Source: Thermoflexales bacterium
Lineage (GTDB): Bacteria; Chloroflexota; Anaerolineae; B4-G1
Assembly: GCA_007118795.1 (NCBI GenBank)
Contig: SKQX01000184.1
Coordinates: 1-5,510 of the forward strand
Length of the DNA stretch: 5,510 bases
Direction: 5' to 3'
Shown here: in pieces, positions 1 to 5,510 of the stretch
How the letters are laid out: each line of letters begins with the position of its first letter
Position numbering within the stretch: position 1 is the first letter of the stretch
Notes under the pieces: generated by a model
What the model saw: the letters and a program-made list of their open reading frames with translations, nothing else
Database searches by the model: none
Told to the model about the DNA's origin: nothing
Translations under genes and position numbers: made by a program

Positions 1-20
1 GTGTTCTACCGTCTGCCGTC

Positions 21-49
21 CAGCGTCGATGGTCAGAAACCATCCGCTG
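21..49 (-). promoter_or_regulatory. Bulged inverted repeat / hairpin in the leader of a leftward transcript
   Basis: CAGCG at 21-25 pairs with CGCTG at 45-49, and GATGGT at 28-33 pairs with ACCATC at 39-44. This gives an 11-bp stem with a 2-base bulge (26-27) and a 5-base loop. It lies about 25-55 bases downstream of the start expected from the leftward promoter at 82-110, so it would fold in the 5' leader of that RNA. A second pairing is possible between CATCCGC (41-47) and GCGGATG (69-75), with a 21-base loop. It uses bases of the same hairpin, so the two folds exclude each other. No T-run follows, so it is not an intrinsic terminator. It could be an RNA switch, a stability element or a DNA operator. 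The pairing is read directly; the function is inferred. Confidence 0.4.
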
Positions 50-81
50 ATGATCGCCCCGTCTACCGGCGGATGATCGAC

Positions 82-110
82 AGAATAGCCGACCTCGCGT
101 CCCTTGTCAA
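82..110 (-). promoter_or_regulatory. Sigma70-type promoter firing leftward out of the window
   Basis: Read on the - strand, the -35 box is a perfect TTGACA (105-110). It is separated by exactly 17 bases from the -10 box TATTCT (82-87), which matches TATAAT at four of six positions. Transcription would start near base 75 and run left past base 1. The gene it serves is outside the window, or begins at the - strand ATG at 43-41, which is open for 14 codons to the edge but has no clear ribosome binding site. Box quality and spacing are good for a GC-rich region where such hexamers are rare by chance. No transcript evidence is available. Confidence 0.5.
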
Positions 111-489
111 GCTGGATTTGACCCGGGCCTATGCCCTGCGGGAAGCCGAGGCGCGGGCCCATCACGCGTATCCTCATCGGGATCCTTCTCGAGAGGACCG
201 CCGGCCAGAGCCGTTGGCCCTGAAGAGCAGACGTCGAGTATCTCAGGTCGGTGTCGATGGAAGCGGCCTCCTTAGCGGTGCGCCGATCTCTCCGTTTCCA
301 TCGCCGCAGCCAGCACGATGATCCGCTCTGGCAGTCTGAGGAGCGAAGGCTGAAGCGAAGAAGAATCCTGCCCCGTCGGCCCAAGACGCATTCACCCCCC
401 GTGTCCCCTCGACGCTGCAGCCATCCCTGGGGGCCGGTGGGTCGTTGTCGTGCTGGGCTCCCCGAGCCTGCCGCGGATGTCTCTGCGTC
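111..489. other. Divergent intergenic region with no supported gene
   Basis: This stretch separates the leftward promoter from the promoter of the LRR gene. Reading frames are open here on both strands, but that is expected at this GC content. Their translations are rich in Arg, Pro and Ser, show no family motifs, and lack a start with a convincing ribosome binding site. The long - strand frame that crosses 243-1427 is mostly the mirror of the LRR repeats. I see no tRNA, rRNA, CRISPR or insertion-sequence structure here. Confidence 0.5.
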
Positions 490-517
490 TTGCACGGAGC
501 TGTGGCTGTAGTATACT
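490..517 (+). promoter_or_regulatory. Probable promoter of the LRR protein gene
   Basis: TTGCAC at 490-495 and TATACT at 512-517 are 16 bases apart. The -10 box matches the sigma70 consensus at five of six positions; the -35 box is weaker at three of six. Transcription would begin near 524 and give a leader of about 128 bases before the ATG at 652. It is the best promoter-like element upstream of the gene. The leader shows no convincing riboswitch or strong hairpin. Confidence 0.45.
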
Positions 518-637
518 GCTCGCCAAGACCCAGTTCTAAGCAGCTGACCACGACCAGAACAACTCCAGACCACGCCCCCCAGTTGGCCAGCAGGGACGGC
601 CCAGTAGGTGGATCGACGCCATGCCCATCCCATATCC

Positions 638-644
638 AGAGGAG
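638..644 (+). promoter_or_regulatory. Ribosome binding site that fixes the LRR gene start
   Basis: AGAGGAG lies 7 bases upstream of the ATG at 652, an optimal Shine-Dalgarno position. It decides between this start and an in-frame ATG at 445, which lies upstream of the predicted promoter and would put about 69 residues of non-family sequence before the signal peptide. Confidence 0.8.
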
Positions 645-651
645 CTCAAAG

Positions 652-2616
652 ATGCGTAAGTCACTCTCCATCACCCTGTTCACTCTGGCCCTCTCGCTGG
701 CCGTGGTATCGGTCGGCCTGAGTTCCGCAGCACCGTCATCCGTGCGAGCTCGGAGCGGATTCGATTGCGGCGATATCAGCGAAATCCTCGAGAGCGAGTG
801 TGAGGCGCTAGTGGCCCTGTACAGCGCCACGGACGGGGACAACTGGACCAACAACACCGGCTGGATGACGACGGACACACCCTGTAGTTGGCATGGAGTC
901 GCGTGCCAGCCCGGCCACGTGACAGGGCTCTTCTTAGCCGATAACCAGCTGACCGGGCATATCCCACCAGAGATCGGCGATCTCACTGAGTTGACCACCC
1001 TGCACCTGTACCGGAACCAACTGACCGGGCCCATCCCACCGGAGACGGGCAACCTCACTGCTCTGGAGAGCCTCTCCCTCTTCGCTAACCGACTGAGCGG
1101 TCTGATCCCGGGCGAGATCGGCAACTTGACCGCCCTGACTTGGCTTTCGCTCAACCACAACCAATTCAGCGGCCCAATTCCGGCCGAGATCGGGAACCTG
1201 AGTGGGCTCAACTGGCTCATGCTGAACAACAATGAACTCAGCGGTCCAGTTCCGGCGGAGATCGGCAACTTGACGGCCTTGAAGGAGCTCCGGTTGGGCC
1301 GCAACGGGCTGAACGACCCGATCCCGGCCCAGATGGCCAACCTCTCCGCATTGGAGCATCTCTCTATACATCGGAACTGGTTCAGTGGTGAAATACCCGC
1401 CTTCCTGACCGCGTTGACACAACTCAACCACTTCGACTTCTACGACACGGACCTGTGTGTGCCCCTCGCGGGCGATGTGCCGGCCTGGCTCGCTGGCCTC
1501 CCCAGTCTCTACGGCACGGGCCTGATCTGTGGGGAGGATTTTGGAAGCCTCAGTGGCGAGGTGGTCCTCGCCGACAAGTCTCCCGCCTCCGGGGTGGAAG
1601 TCACCATCTACCGATCGCTGTCAGAGCGAGGGCACTGGCGGCACATCGGCACGGTGCACACGACCATCGTCGGCACATACCAGTTCCAGGAGCTTGCACA
1701 GGGGTTGGGCGTCGACTACCGCGTGCAGTTCGTCGATCCCAGCCACAGCCTGGCCGCGCAGTTCTACCAGGACAGACCGACCATCAGCGAGGCTGACCTG
1801 ATCACCATCACCCCTGGCATCCCCCGGACCGGCATCGACGCGGTGCTGGCCCTACCCCTTTCGCCTGCCGTGGAGGTCGAGGTCACCACCGGCAGCGTGC
1901 TCTACCACGCGGACGGTACGGCGCAGATCACGATGCCTGCGCCGGACTTGGGCGACATCACGGTCACACGGATTGTTACCTGCACCGTCGGCACGCCAAC
2001 CCATGTGGTCTTGCGCCTATCCACCGAGACGGAGTACCCTATGACACCCGTGGGCGGTGATCGGTACGTAGCGACGGTTCCGGCAGCGGACCTCATCGAC
2101 AGCGCGACGCTCAGTGTTGCTGCCAGCTGCAATGGCATCACCACGACCACCGTCGTCGCGCATCTCATGCTCTACGATCCCAGCGGGACCATCATCGATG
2201 CTCTGAGCGGACAGCCCGTTGCCGGGGCAATGGTGACCCTCTACCACGTCCCCGGTTGGGGGCCGAAGTCCGGTCCAGATGACGAGCGACCGAACACTTG
2301 TGAGTCGAATCTGTCCAAACCGGCAGACGCTCCATGGAGCCAACCAGCCCCCACGGATCTTGGCACCATCGCCAATTCGGACGTCAACCCCACGGACCCA
2401 CCTCTGCCTTACCAGCAGACGACGGAGGTCGGCTACTACGGCTGGGACGTCAGCAGGGGCTGCTGGTACGTCACTGTGGAGGCCGAGAGCTACGAGTCGC
2501 TCGTCAGTCCGGTCGTGGGCGTCCCGCCCGAGGTGGTGGATCTGGACCTGGCACTCACGCCCCTGGCTGAGGAAGGTTTTGCCATCTTCCTCCCGCTGGT
2601 GCTCCGCAATCCCTGA
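652..2616 (+). CDS. Secreted plant-type leucine-rich-repeat protein with carboxypeptidase-regulatory-like domains
   Basis: This 654-residue protein is predicted to be exported and to act as a binding or scaffold protein at the cell surface. No catalytic motif is visible. The start is set by a strong ribosome binding site and by the signal peptide that follows: MRKS, a hydrophobic stretch at 5-23, and likely cleavage after Ala26. Residues about 39-85 form an N-terminal LRR cap (LYSATDGDNW, then CSWHGVAC with Cys78 and Cys85). Seven 24-residue LRRs of the LxxNxLSGPIPxEIGNL type follow, with the conserved Asn at 98, 122, 146, 170, 194, 218 and 242, then a C-terminal cap with Cys269 and Cys293. 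Residues about 301-402 and 508-640 look like carboxypeptidase-regulatory-like beta domains. The stretch between them is beta-rich but unassigned. The second regulatory-like domain carries a long insertion and a GYYGWDVSRGCWYV segment (594-607). The tail FAIFLPLVLRN resembles C-termini I associate with exported Chloroflexota proteins and may be an anchoring or sorting signal. Architecture is secure; ligand and role are unknown. The gene appears monocistronic. Confidence 0.95.
   Translation: MRKSLSITLFTLALSLAVVSVGLSSAAPSSVRARSGFDCGDISEILESECEALVALYSATDGDNWTNNTGWMTTDTPCSWHGVACQPGHVTGLFLADNQLTGHIPPEIGDLTELTTLHLYRNQLTGPIPPETGNLTALESLSLFANRLSGLIPGEIGNLTALTWLSLNHNQFSGPIPAEIGNLSGLNWLMLNNNELSGPVPAEIGNLTALKELRLGRNGLNDPIPAQMANLSALEHLSIHRNWFSGEIPAFLTALTQLNHFDFYDTDLCVPLAGDVPAWLAGLPSLYGTGLICGEDFGSLSGEVVLADKSPASGVEVTIYRSLSERGHWRHIGTVHTTIVGTYQFQELAQGLGVDYRVQFVDPSHSLAAQFYQDRPTISEADLITITPGIPRTGIDAVLALPLSPAVEVEVTTGSVLYHADGTAQITMPAPDLGDITVTRIVTCTVGTPTHVVLRLSTETEYPMTPVGGDRYVATVPAADLIDSATLSVAASCNGITTTTVVAHLMLYDPSGTIIDALSGQPVAGAMVTLYHVPGWGPKSGPDDERPNTCESNLSKPADAPWSQPAPTDLGTIANSDVNPTDPPLPYQQTTEVGYYGWDVSRGCWYVTVEAESYESLVSPVVGVPPEVVDLDLALTPLAEEGFAIFLPLVLRNP
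919..1455 (+). repeat. 72-base coding tandem repeats (LRR array)
   Basis: The LRR part of the gene is a tandem array with a strict 72-base period (24 codons). It has seven full units and a degenerate eighth that leads into the C-terminal cap. Short runs such as GAGATCGGCAACTTGAC recur nearly unchanged in successive units, while other positions differ, often silently. This fits origin by duplication followed by divergence under protein-level constraint. All units stay in frame without insertions or deletions until the cap. Confidence 0.9.
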
Positions 2617-2935
2617 GTGCGAAGCCTTGCGAGGGCTGGCCGTCTCCGCGAGGTTTCACGCCAAGGGGGACACCGCACCGACCCCGATCGCCCAGGAGAT
2701 CCTGAGCGTCAATCAACGGACTGGCGCGCGTCGGCCGGCGGTGTGGCTGAGAGAAAGCTGATCGATGCTTCACGAGCTCATTAACAAGCTGGCAGCACTA
2801 CTGGAAGGGGCGAGCAACGCCGGGAGGCTGTTCACAAGGCTCAGCGAAGTCTATTACCCTTCTCTCGAGGGCCCAGGCCCCGGTGGCTTCTGAGGGATCT
2901 TGGCTTACTTCGAAAACCCTCCGCTTGGGCGTGGC
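2617..2935. other. Intergenic region downstream of the LRR gene
   Basis: The 319 bases after the LRR stop codon contain no recognisable gene family. I looked for an intrinsic terminator and found only short GC stems (for example AGCC/GGCT just after the stop) without a following T-run, so termination here is not explained by a visible hairpin. The only coding candidate is a 42-codon frame at 2765-2893, listed separately with low confidence. Confidence 0.5.
2765..2893 (+). CDS. Possible small protein of 42 residues, unrecognised
   Basis: An ATG at 2765 opens a 42-codon frame ending at TGA 2891-2893, with an in-frame stop just upstream (2759-2761) that rules out a longer form. A purine-rich GAGAGAAAG at 2749-2757 sits 7 bases before the ATG but is a weak Shine-Dalgarno. 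The product begins MLHELINKLAALLEG, a plausible amphipathic helix, and ends in a Gly/Pro-rich tail (GPGPGGF). It belongs to no family I recognise, has no promoter of its own that I can see, and lies just before the promoter of the restriction gene. It may equally be a chance frame. Confidence 0.2.
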   Translation: MLHELINKLAALLEGASNAGRLFTRLSEVYYPSLEGPGPGGF

Positions 2936-2963
2936 TTGACGTCAGGACGGCGTAGACTACAAT
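2936..2963 (+). promoter_or_regulatory. Promoter of the restriction-modification gene
   Basis: TTGACG at 2936-2941 and TACAAT at 2958-2963 are separated by 16 bases, each matching the sigma70 consensus at five of six positions. This is the strongest + strand promoter in the window. Initiation near 2970 would leave a leader of about 195 bases before the ATG at 3166. It indicates that the restriction gene is transcribed separately from the LRR gene and is the first gene of its operon. Confidence 0.6.
2937..2960. promoter_or_regulatory. Two short palindromes overlapping the -35 and -10 boxes (possible operator)
   Basis: TGACGTCA (2937-2944) is a perfect 8-base palindrome lying over the -35 box. 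GTAGACTAC (2952-2960) is a perfect inverted repeat around a central base that reaches into the -10 box. Their centres are about 15.5 bases apart. Restriction-modification genes are often controlled by small C-proteins binding symmetric sites at the promoter, so an operator here is plausible. The two palindromes differ in sequence, however, and each is short enough to occur by chance. Confidence 0.25.
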
Positions 2964-3067
2964 GATGGATAGCTCGACCCTTCATCGGCGCCTTCAACCG
3001 ACTAGCGGTCTCGACGAGGCTGTCCGCTGGCCGCCGCCGCGGAACCGTCGGAGGCCCGAAGCGACCA

Positions 3068-3133
3068 ATGGAGACCAGCGGTGAACTGGAGCGGGGCGCG
3101 GACCTGTTGAGACCAGTCGGGATTAAGGCCTGA
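3068..3133 (+). CDS. Possible 21-codon upstream ORF in the leader of the restriction gene
   Basis: An ATG at 3068 starts a 21-codon frame (METSGELERG...) ending at TGA 3131-3133, 32 bases before the start of the restriction gene and in a different frame from it. GGAGG at 3050-3054 could serve as its ribosome binding site, although the 13-base spacing is longer than ideal. If translated it could act as a leader peptide tuning expression of the downstream gene. No run of a single amino acid typical of attenuation is seen, so this remains tentative. Confidence 0.2.
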   Translation: METSGELERGADLLRPVGIKA

Positions 3134-3136
3134 ACT
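3071..3136 (+). repeat. Imperfect direct repeat in the leader of the restriction gene
   Basis: GAGACCAG occurs at 3071-3078 and again at 3109-3116. Each copy is followed by TGAACT (3082-3087 and 3131-3136), after 3 and 14 intervening bases respectively. The same two-word order in two copies about 40-50 bases apart suggests a partial duplication or paired binding sites in the untranslated leader. The words are read directly; significance is uncertain because each is only 6-8 bases long. Confidence 0.3.
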
Positions 3137-3150
3137 CGCGCGGAGCCAGT

Positions 3151-3156
3151 AAGGAG
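3151..3156 (+). promoter_or_regulatory. Ribosome binding site of the restriction-modification gene
   Basis: AAGGAG ends 9 bases before the ATG at 3166, a near-ideal Shine-Dalgarno. With the in-frame TAA at 3124-3126 and no ATG or GTG between, it fixes 3166 as the start. Confidence 0.8.
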
Positions 3157-3165
3157 ACGACCCAC

Positions 3166-5510
3166 ATGATTACGCCTCTGCAGCTGGAGATGGGCCTGTC
3201 CCCGGCGCACGCCAACCGCTACCTCTTCTCCGACCACTACCTGGAGCACATCCTCCCCCATGATCCGCGCTGGGCCGAGGCCCTGCCGGAGGCCCGGGCC
3301 TTCCTCGTCTGGCTGCAGGATCTCCATGCCGCCGAGCGGGACCAGCTTCCCGAGTACAACGAAAGGGCGCTGGAGGAGCACTGGTTCCGCCCGATCCTCC
3401 GGCGCCTGGGTCACGTCTTCGCCCCCGAACCGACCGTGCCCGGGTTGGAGGCCCATGCCAAGCGGCCTGACTACGTCTTCTTCCCCGACCAGGAGACCCG
3501 CCGCGAGGCCGCCCACCTGCAGAACCAGGCGGAGTACGCCGACGCGGCCCTGGCCGTGGGGGAGGTCAAGCGCTGGCGGACACCCCTGGGGAAGAAGCGG
3601 AAGGCCGGGGGCCCCCGCTTCGAGGATCGCAATCCGAGTTGGCAGGTCGACTACTATCTGCGCGCCACCGGCCTCGACTGGGCCATCCTGACCAACGGAC
3701 CGCTGTGGCGCCTAATCCACCGGGAATCCAGCCACCGCCTACAGATCTACTACGAGGTGGATCTGCTCCAGCTGCTCACCGAGGGCGATCCGGGCAGGCT
3801 GCGCTACTTCACCCTCTTCTTCCGCCAGGCCGCCTTCCAGCCCGATGCCGGCGGCCGCATATTTCTCGATGACGCGCTGGCCGCCAGCAACCAGTACGCC
3901 GTCGAGCTGGAGGAGGACCTGGAGGAAAATGTCTACCGGGCTCTTGAGCGTCTGATGCAGGGGTTCCTCGACCTGCCGACCAACCAGCTCGGGCCCGCTG
4001 ACCTGCGGGCCATCTACGACAACAGCCTCTACCTCCTCTACCGCCTCCTCTTCATCCTCTACGGCGAGAGTCGCGGCCTGCTGCCGCTGGACAACGACCA
4101 GTACCGCACCCACTACAGCCTGACCAGCATCAAGCAGGAGATCGCCGAGCTCCAAGTTGCCCCGGCGCCCCGGACGACGAAATACTGGGGCCATCTGCAC
4201 AACCTCTTCCACATCATCGGCGGCGACGACGCCACGCTGAATCGCACCCTTGGCGTCCCCCGCTACAACGGCGGTCTCTTCGATCCTGCCCAGCACCGCT
4301 TCCTGGAGGAGAAGCGCGTCGGCGACGGCGCGCTGGTGGAGGCCATCGATCTGGTCAGCCGCCGGGCCACCGAAACGGCCGCTGGGAGGCCAGCGAGGGA
4401 GTTCGCCGACTACCGCACCCTGGGCGTCCGCCACCTGGGGTCGATCTACGAGGGGCTGCTCGAGTACCAGCCCCGCGTTGCCGGCGAGCCCCTGGTTGCC
4501 ATCCGCCAGGGCGGTGACGAGCGCTGGGTCCCCGCCGACCAGGTGCCGGAGGGTGCCCGCGCCATCGAGCGGCGGGCCCCCGGACAGGTCTATCTGGAGA
4601 CCGATCGGGGCGAGCGGAAGGCCACGGGATCCTACTACACGCCGCGCTACATCGTCGAGTACATTGTCGACCACACGCTCGGGCCCCTGGCGGAGGAGGC
4701 TGTCGAGCGGGTCAAGGAGCGCGCGCAGCAGGCGACCACCCGGGCCGCCCGCAGGCAGGCCGAACAGTCGCTCATCGATGAGATCCTCGATCTGAAAGTC
4801 CTCGACCCCGCCATGGGCAGCGGCCACTTCCTCGTCGAGGCGACGGAGTTCTTGGCCCTGGCCCTGGCCACCGATCCCTACGTAGAGACCGTCGACACCG
4901 CCGAGGAGGACCTCACCTACTGGAAGCGGCGGGTGGTGGAGCGCTGCATCTACGGCGTCGACAAGAATCCCCTGGCGGTGGAGTTGGCGAAGCTGAGCCT
5001 CTGGCTGGCCACCGTGGCCGCCGACCGGCCCCTCAGCTTCCTCGACCACCATCTCAAGGGCGGCGACTCCCTCATCGGCGCCCGGGTGGAGGACCTCGGC
5101 TGGCCGCCGCCCCCGGCGCTCACCAAAAAGGCGCAGCAGCAGGTCGAGGAGCAGAAGGCCGGCCAGATCAACATGTTCGAGCATGTCCTCAGCCAGATGC
5201 TGCCCACGGTGATGGGCCGCATCCTGGAGATCACCCAGGAGGAGAGTCGCGACTACGACACCGTCCGCGCCAAGGAGGTTGCCGACCGGGCCGTGCGGGA
5301 GCTGAAGGAGCCCTTCGAGACCGTGGCGGACCTGTGGGTCAGCGGGTACTTCGGCAACGAGTTCGCCCGGGGCGACTACGACGAGGCTCTGGGCGTCATC
5401 GGTCAGCGCGAAACCCTGCTGGCCCTGGAGCCCGTGGCGCGGGCGCGGGAGATCGCCGACGAACGGCACTTCTTCCACTGGGAGCTGGCCTTCCCCGAGG
5501 TCTTCTACGA
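3166..5510 (+). CDS. Fused nuclease / Eco57I-type N6-adenine DNA methyltransferase, 3' end missing
   Basis: This large restriction-modification polypeptide is cut by the window edge after 781 codons; the family is usually about 1000-1400 residues. Residues about 80-190 form a type I/IIG-like PD-(D/E)xK endonuclease domain: RPDYVFF with Pro101-Asp102, GEVKRW with Glu133 and Lys135, then Gln160xxxTyr164 and an ILTNGPLWRL segment. All key residues are present, so DNA cleavage is likely. A helical connector contains LYRLLFILYGESRGLLPL (289-308), YNGGLF (367-372) and LGSIYEGLLEY (424-434). The methyltransferase domain begins at GSYYTP (488-493). The S-adenosylmethionine-binding motif I DPAMGSGHF is at 547-555, YGVDKNPLAVELAKLSLWL at 596-614 and GDSLIG at 633-638. 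The sequence ends at HWELAFPEVF, which in this family directly precedes the NPPY catalytic motif; that motif and any target-recognition domain lie outside. Expected role: methylate a specific adenine and cut unmodified, for example phage, DNA. Alternatives are a DISARM-type methylase (DrmMI) or a BREX PglX relative; PglX normally lacks this nuclease domain. Confidence 0.95.
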   Translation, partial: MITPLQLEMGLSPAHANRYLFSDHYLEHILPHDPRWAEALPEARAFLVWLQDLHAAERDQLPEYNERALEEHWFRPILRRLGHVFAPEPTVPGLEAHAKRPDYVFFPDQETRREAAHLQNQAEYADAALAVGEVKRWRTPLGKKRKAGGPRFEDRNPSWQVDYYLRATGLDWAILTNGPLWRLIHRESSHRLQIYYEVDLLQLLTEGDPGRLRYFTLFFRQAAFQPDAGGRIFLDDALAASNQYAVELEEDLEENVYRALERLMQGFLDLPTNQLGPADLRAIYDNSLYLLYRLLFILYGESRGLLPLDNDQYRTHYSLTSIKQEIAELQVAPAPRTTKYWGHLHNLFHIIGGDDATLNRTLGVPRYNGGLFDPAQHRFLEEKRVGDGALVEAIDLVSRRATETAAGRPAREFADYRTLGVRHLGSIYEGLLEYQPRVAGEPLVAIRQGGDERWVPADQVPEGARAIERRAPGQVYLETDRGERKATGSYYTPRYIVEYIVDHTLGPLAEEAVERVKERAQQATTRAARRQAEQSLIDEILDLKVLDPAMGSGHFLVEATEFLALALATDPYVETVDTAEEDLTYWKRRVVERCIYGVDKNPLAVELAKLSLWLATVAADRPLSFLDHHLKGGDSLIGARVEDLGWPPPPALTKKAQQQVEEQKAGQINMFEHVLSQMLPTVMGRILEITQEESRDYDTVRAKEVADRAVRELKEPFETVADLWVSGYFGNEFARGDYDEALGVIGQRETLLALEPVARAREIADERHFFHWELAFPEVFY

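Noticed and set aside
1..321. 106-codon + strand frame at the left edge starting with GTG
   Set aside because: There is no visible ribosome binding site because the frame begins at the window edge. Composition is Arg/Pro-rich, no motif is recognised, and it runs across a strong opposite-strand promoter and hairpin. A partial gene from upstream cannot be fully excluded.
445..651. Upstream in-frame ATG extending the LRR protein by 69 residues
   Set aside because: The extension would bury the signal peptide, starts before the predicted promoter, and lacks a good ribosome binding site, whereas the ATG at 652 has an excellent one.
243..1427. 394-codon open frame on the - strand across the LRR region
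   Set aside because: Most of it is the reverse of the LRR repeats and shows a derived 24-residue periodicity. It has no start signal and no family motifs.
2620..2650. Possible terminator stem after the LRR stop codon
   Set aside because: Only a 4-base AGCC/GGCT pairing with no T-run. It is too weak to call.
2279..2761. 160-codon + strand frame overlapping the end of the LRR gene
   Set aside because: Its first two thirds are the LRR gene read out of frame, giving Ser/Arg/Thr-rich sequence. The remainder has no start or family signal.
2962..3084. 40-codon + strand frame starting inside the -10 box of the restriction promoter
   Set aside because: Its ATG lies upstream of the expected transcription start and no ribosome binding site is possible, so it should not be translated.
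2905..3516. 203-codon - strand frame across the restriction gene start and its leader
   Set aside because: It runs antisense through the nuclease domain and promoter, has no recognisable motif, and is best explained by GC bias.
3739..5478. 579-codon open frame on the - strand opposite the methylase gene
   Set aside because: It mirrors the third-position GC bias of the real gene. Its translation is a low-complexity mix of Leu, Val, Gly, Glu and Asp with no domain, while the opposite strand carries a full set of nuclease and methylase motifs.

Overview
The window reads as high-GC bacterial DNA. It holds two confident protein genes, both on the + strand, separated by about 550 bases of non-coding sequence, with a further non-coding stretch at the left edge. 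The best guess for the host is a member of the Chloroflexota (Anaerolineae/Caldilineae type). This rests on the style of the secreted leucine-rich-repeat (LRR) protein: plant-like 24-residue LRRs, carboxypeptidase-regulatory-like domains, and a C-terminal FLPLVLRN-type tail that I associate with exported proteins of that phylum. The assignment comes from recalled family patterns, not from a search.

Left edge (1-651). I find no convincing + strand gene. On the - strand there is a near-consensus sigma70-type promoter (TTGACA, 17-base spacer, TATTCT) firing leftward out of the window. Its predicted transcript starts with a bulged 11-bp hairpin. It probably serves a divergent gene that begins at or just beyond base 1. 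A second promoter (around 490-517) faces right and should drive the LRR gene.

LRR gene (652-2616). It encodes a 654-residue exported protein: signal peptide, cysteine-containing N-terminal LRR cap, seven regular 24-residue LRRs plus a terminal half-repeat, one carboxypeptidase-regulatory-like beta domain, a less defined beta-rich stretch, a second regulatory-like domain with a long insertion, and the hydrophobic tail. It is probably a cell-surface or secreted binding protein.

Intergenic region (2617-3165). This holds a possible 42-codon ORF (weak), a strong promoter at 2936-2963 overlapped by two short palindromes, and a long leader of about 195 bases. The leader carries a possible 21-codon upstream ORF and a repeated GAGACCAG...TGAACT motif pair.

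Restriction-modification gene (3166 to the right edge, incomplete). It encodes at least 781 residues of a large fused protein: an N-terminal PD-(D/E)xK nuclease domain with all key residues present, a helical connector, and an Eco57I-type N6-adenine DNA methyltransferase domain. The window stops just before the expected NPPY catalytic motif and before any target-recognition domain. It is most likely a type IIG (type II RMS fusion) enzyme, or the methylase of a larger phage-defence operon such as a DISARM-like one. The genes that would decide lie to the right. Nothing in the sequence shows a functional link between the LRR protein and the restriction gene; each appears to have its own promoter.
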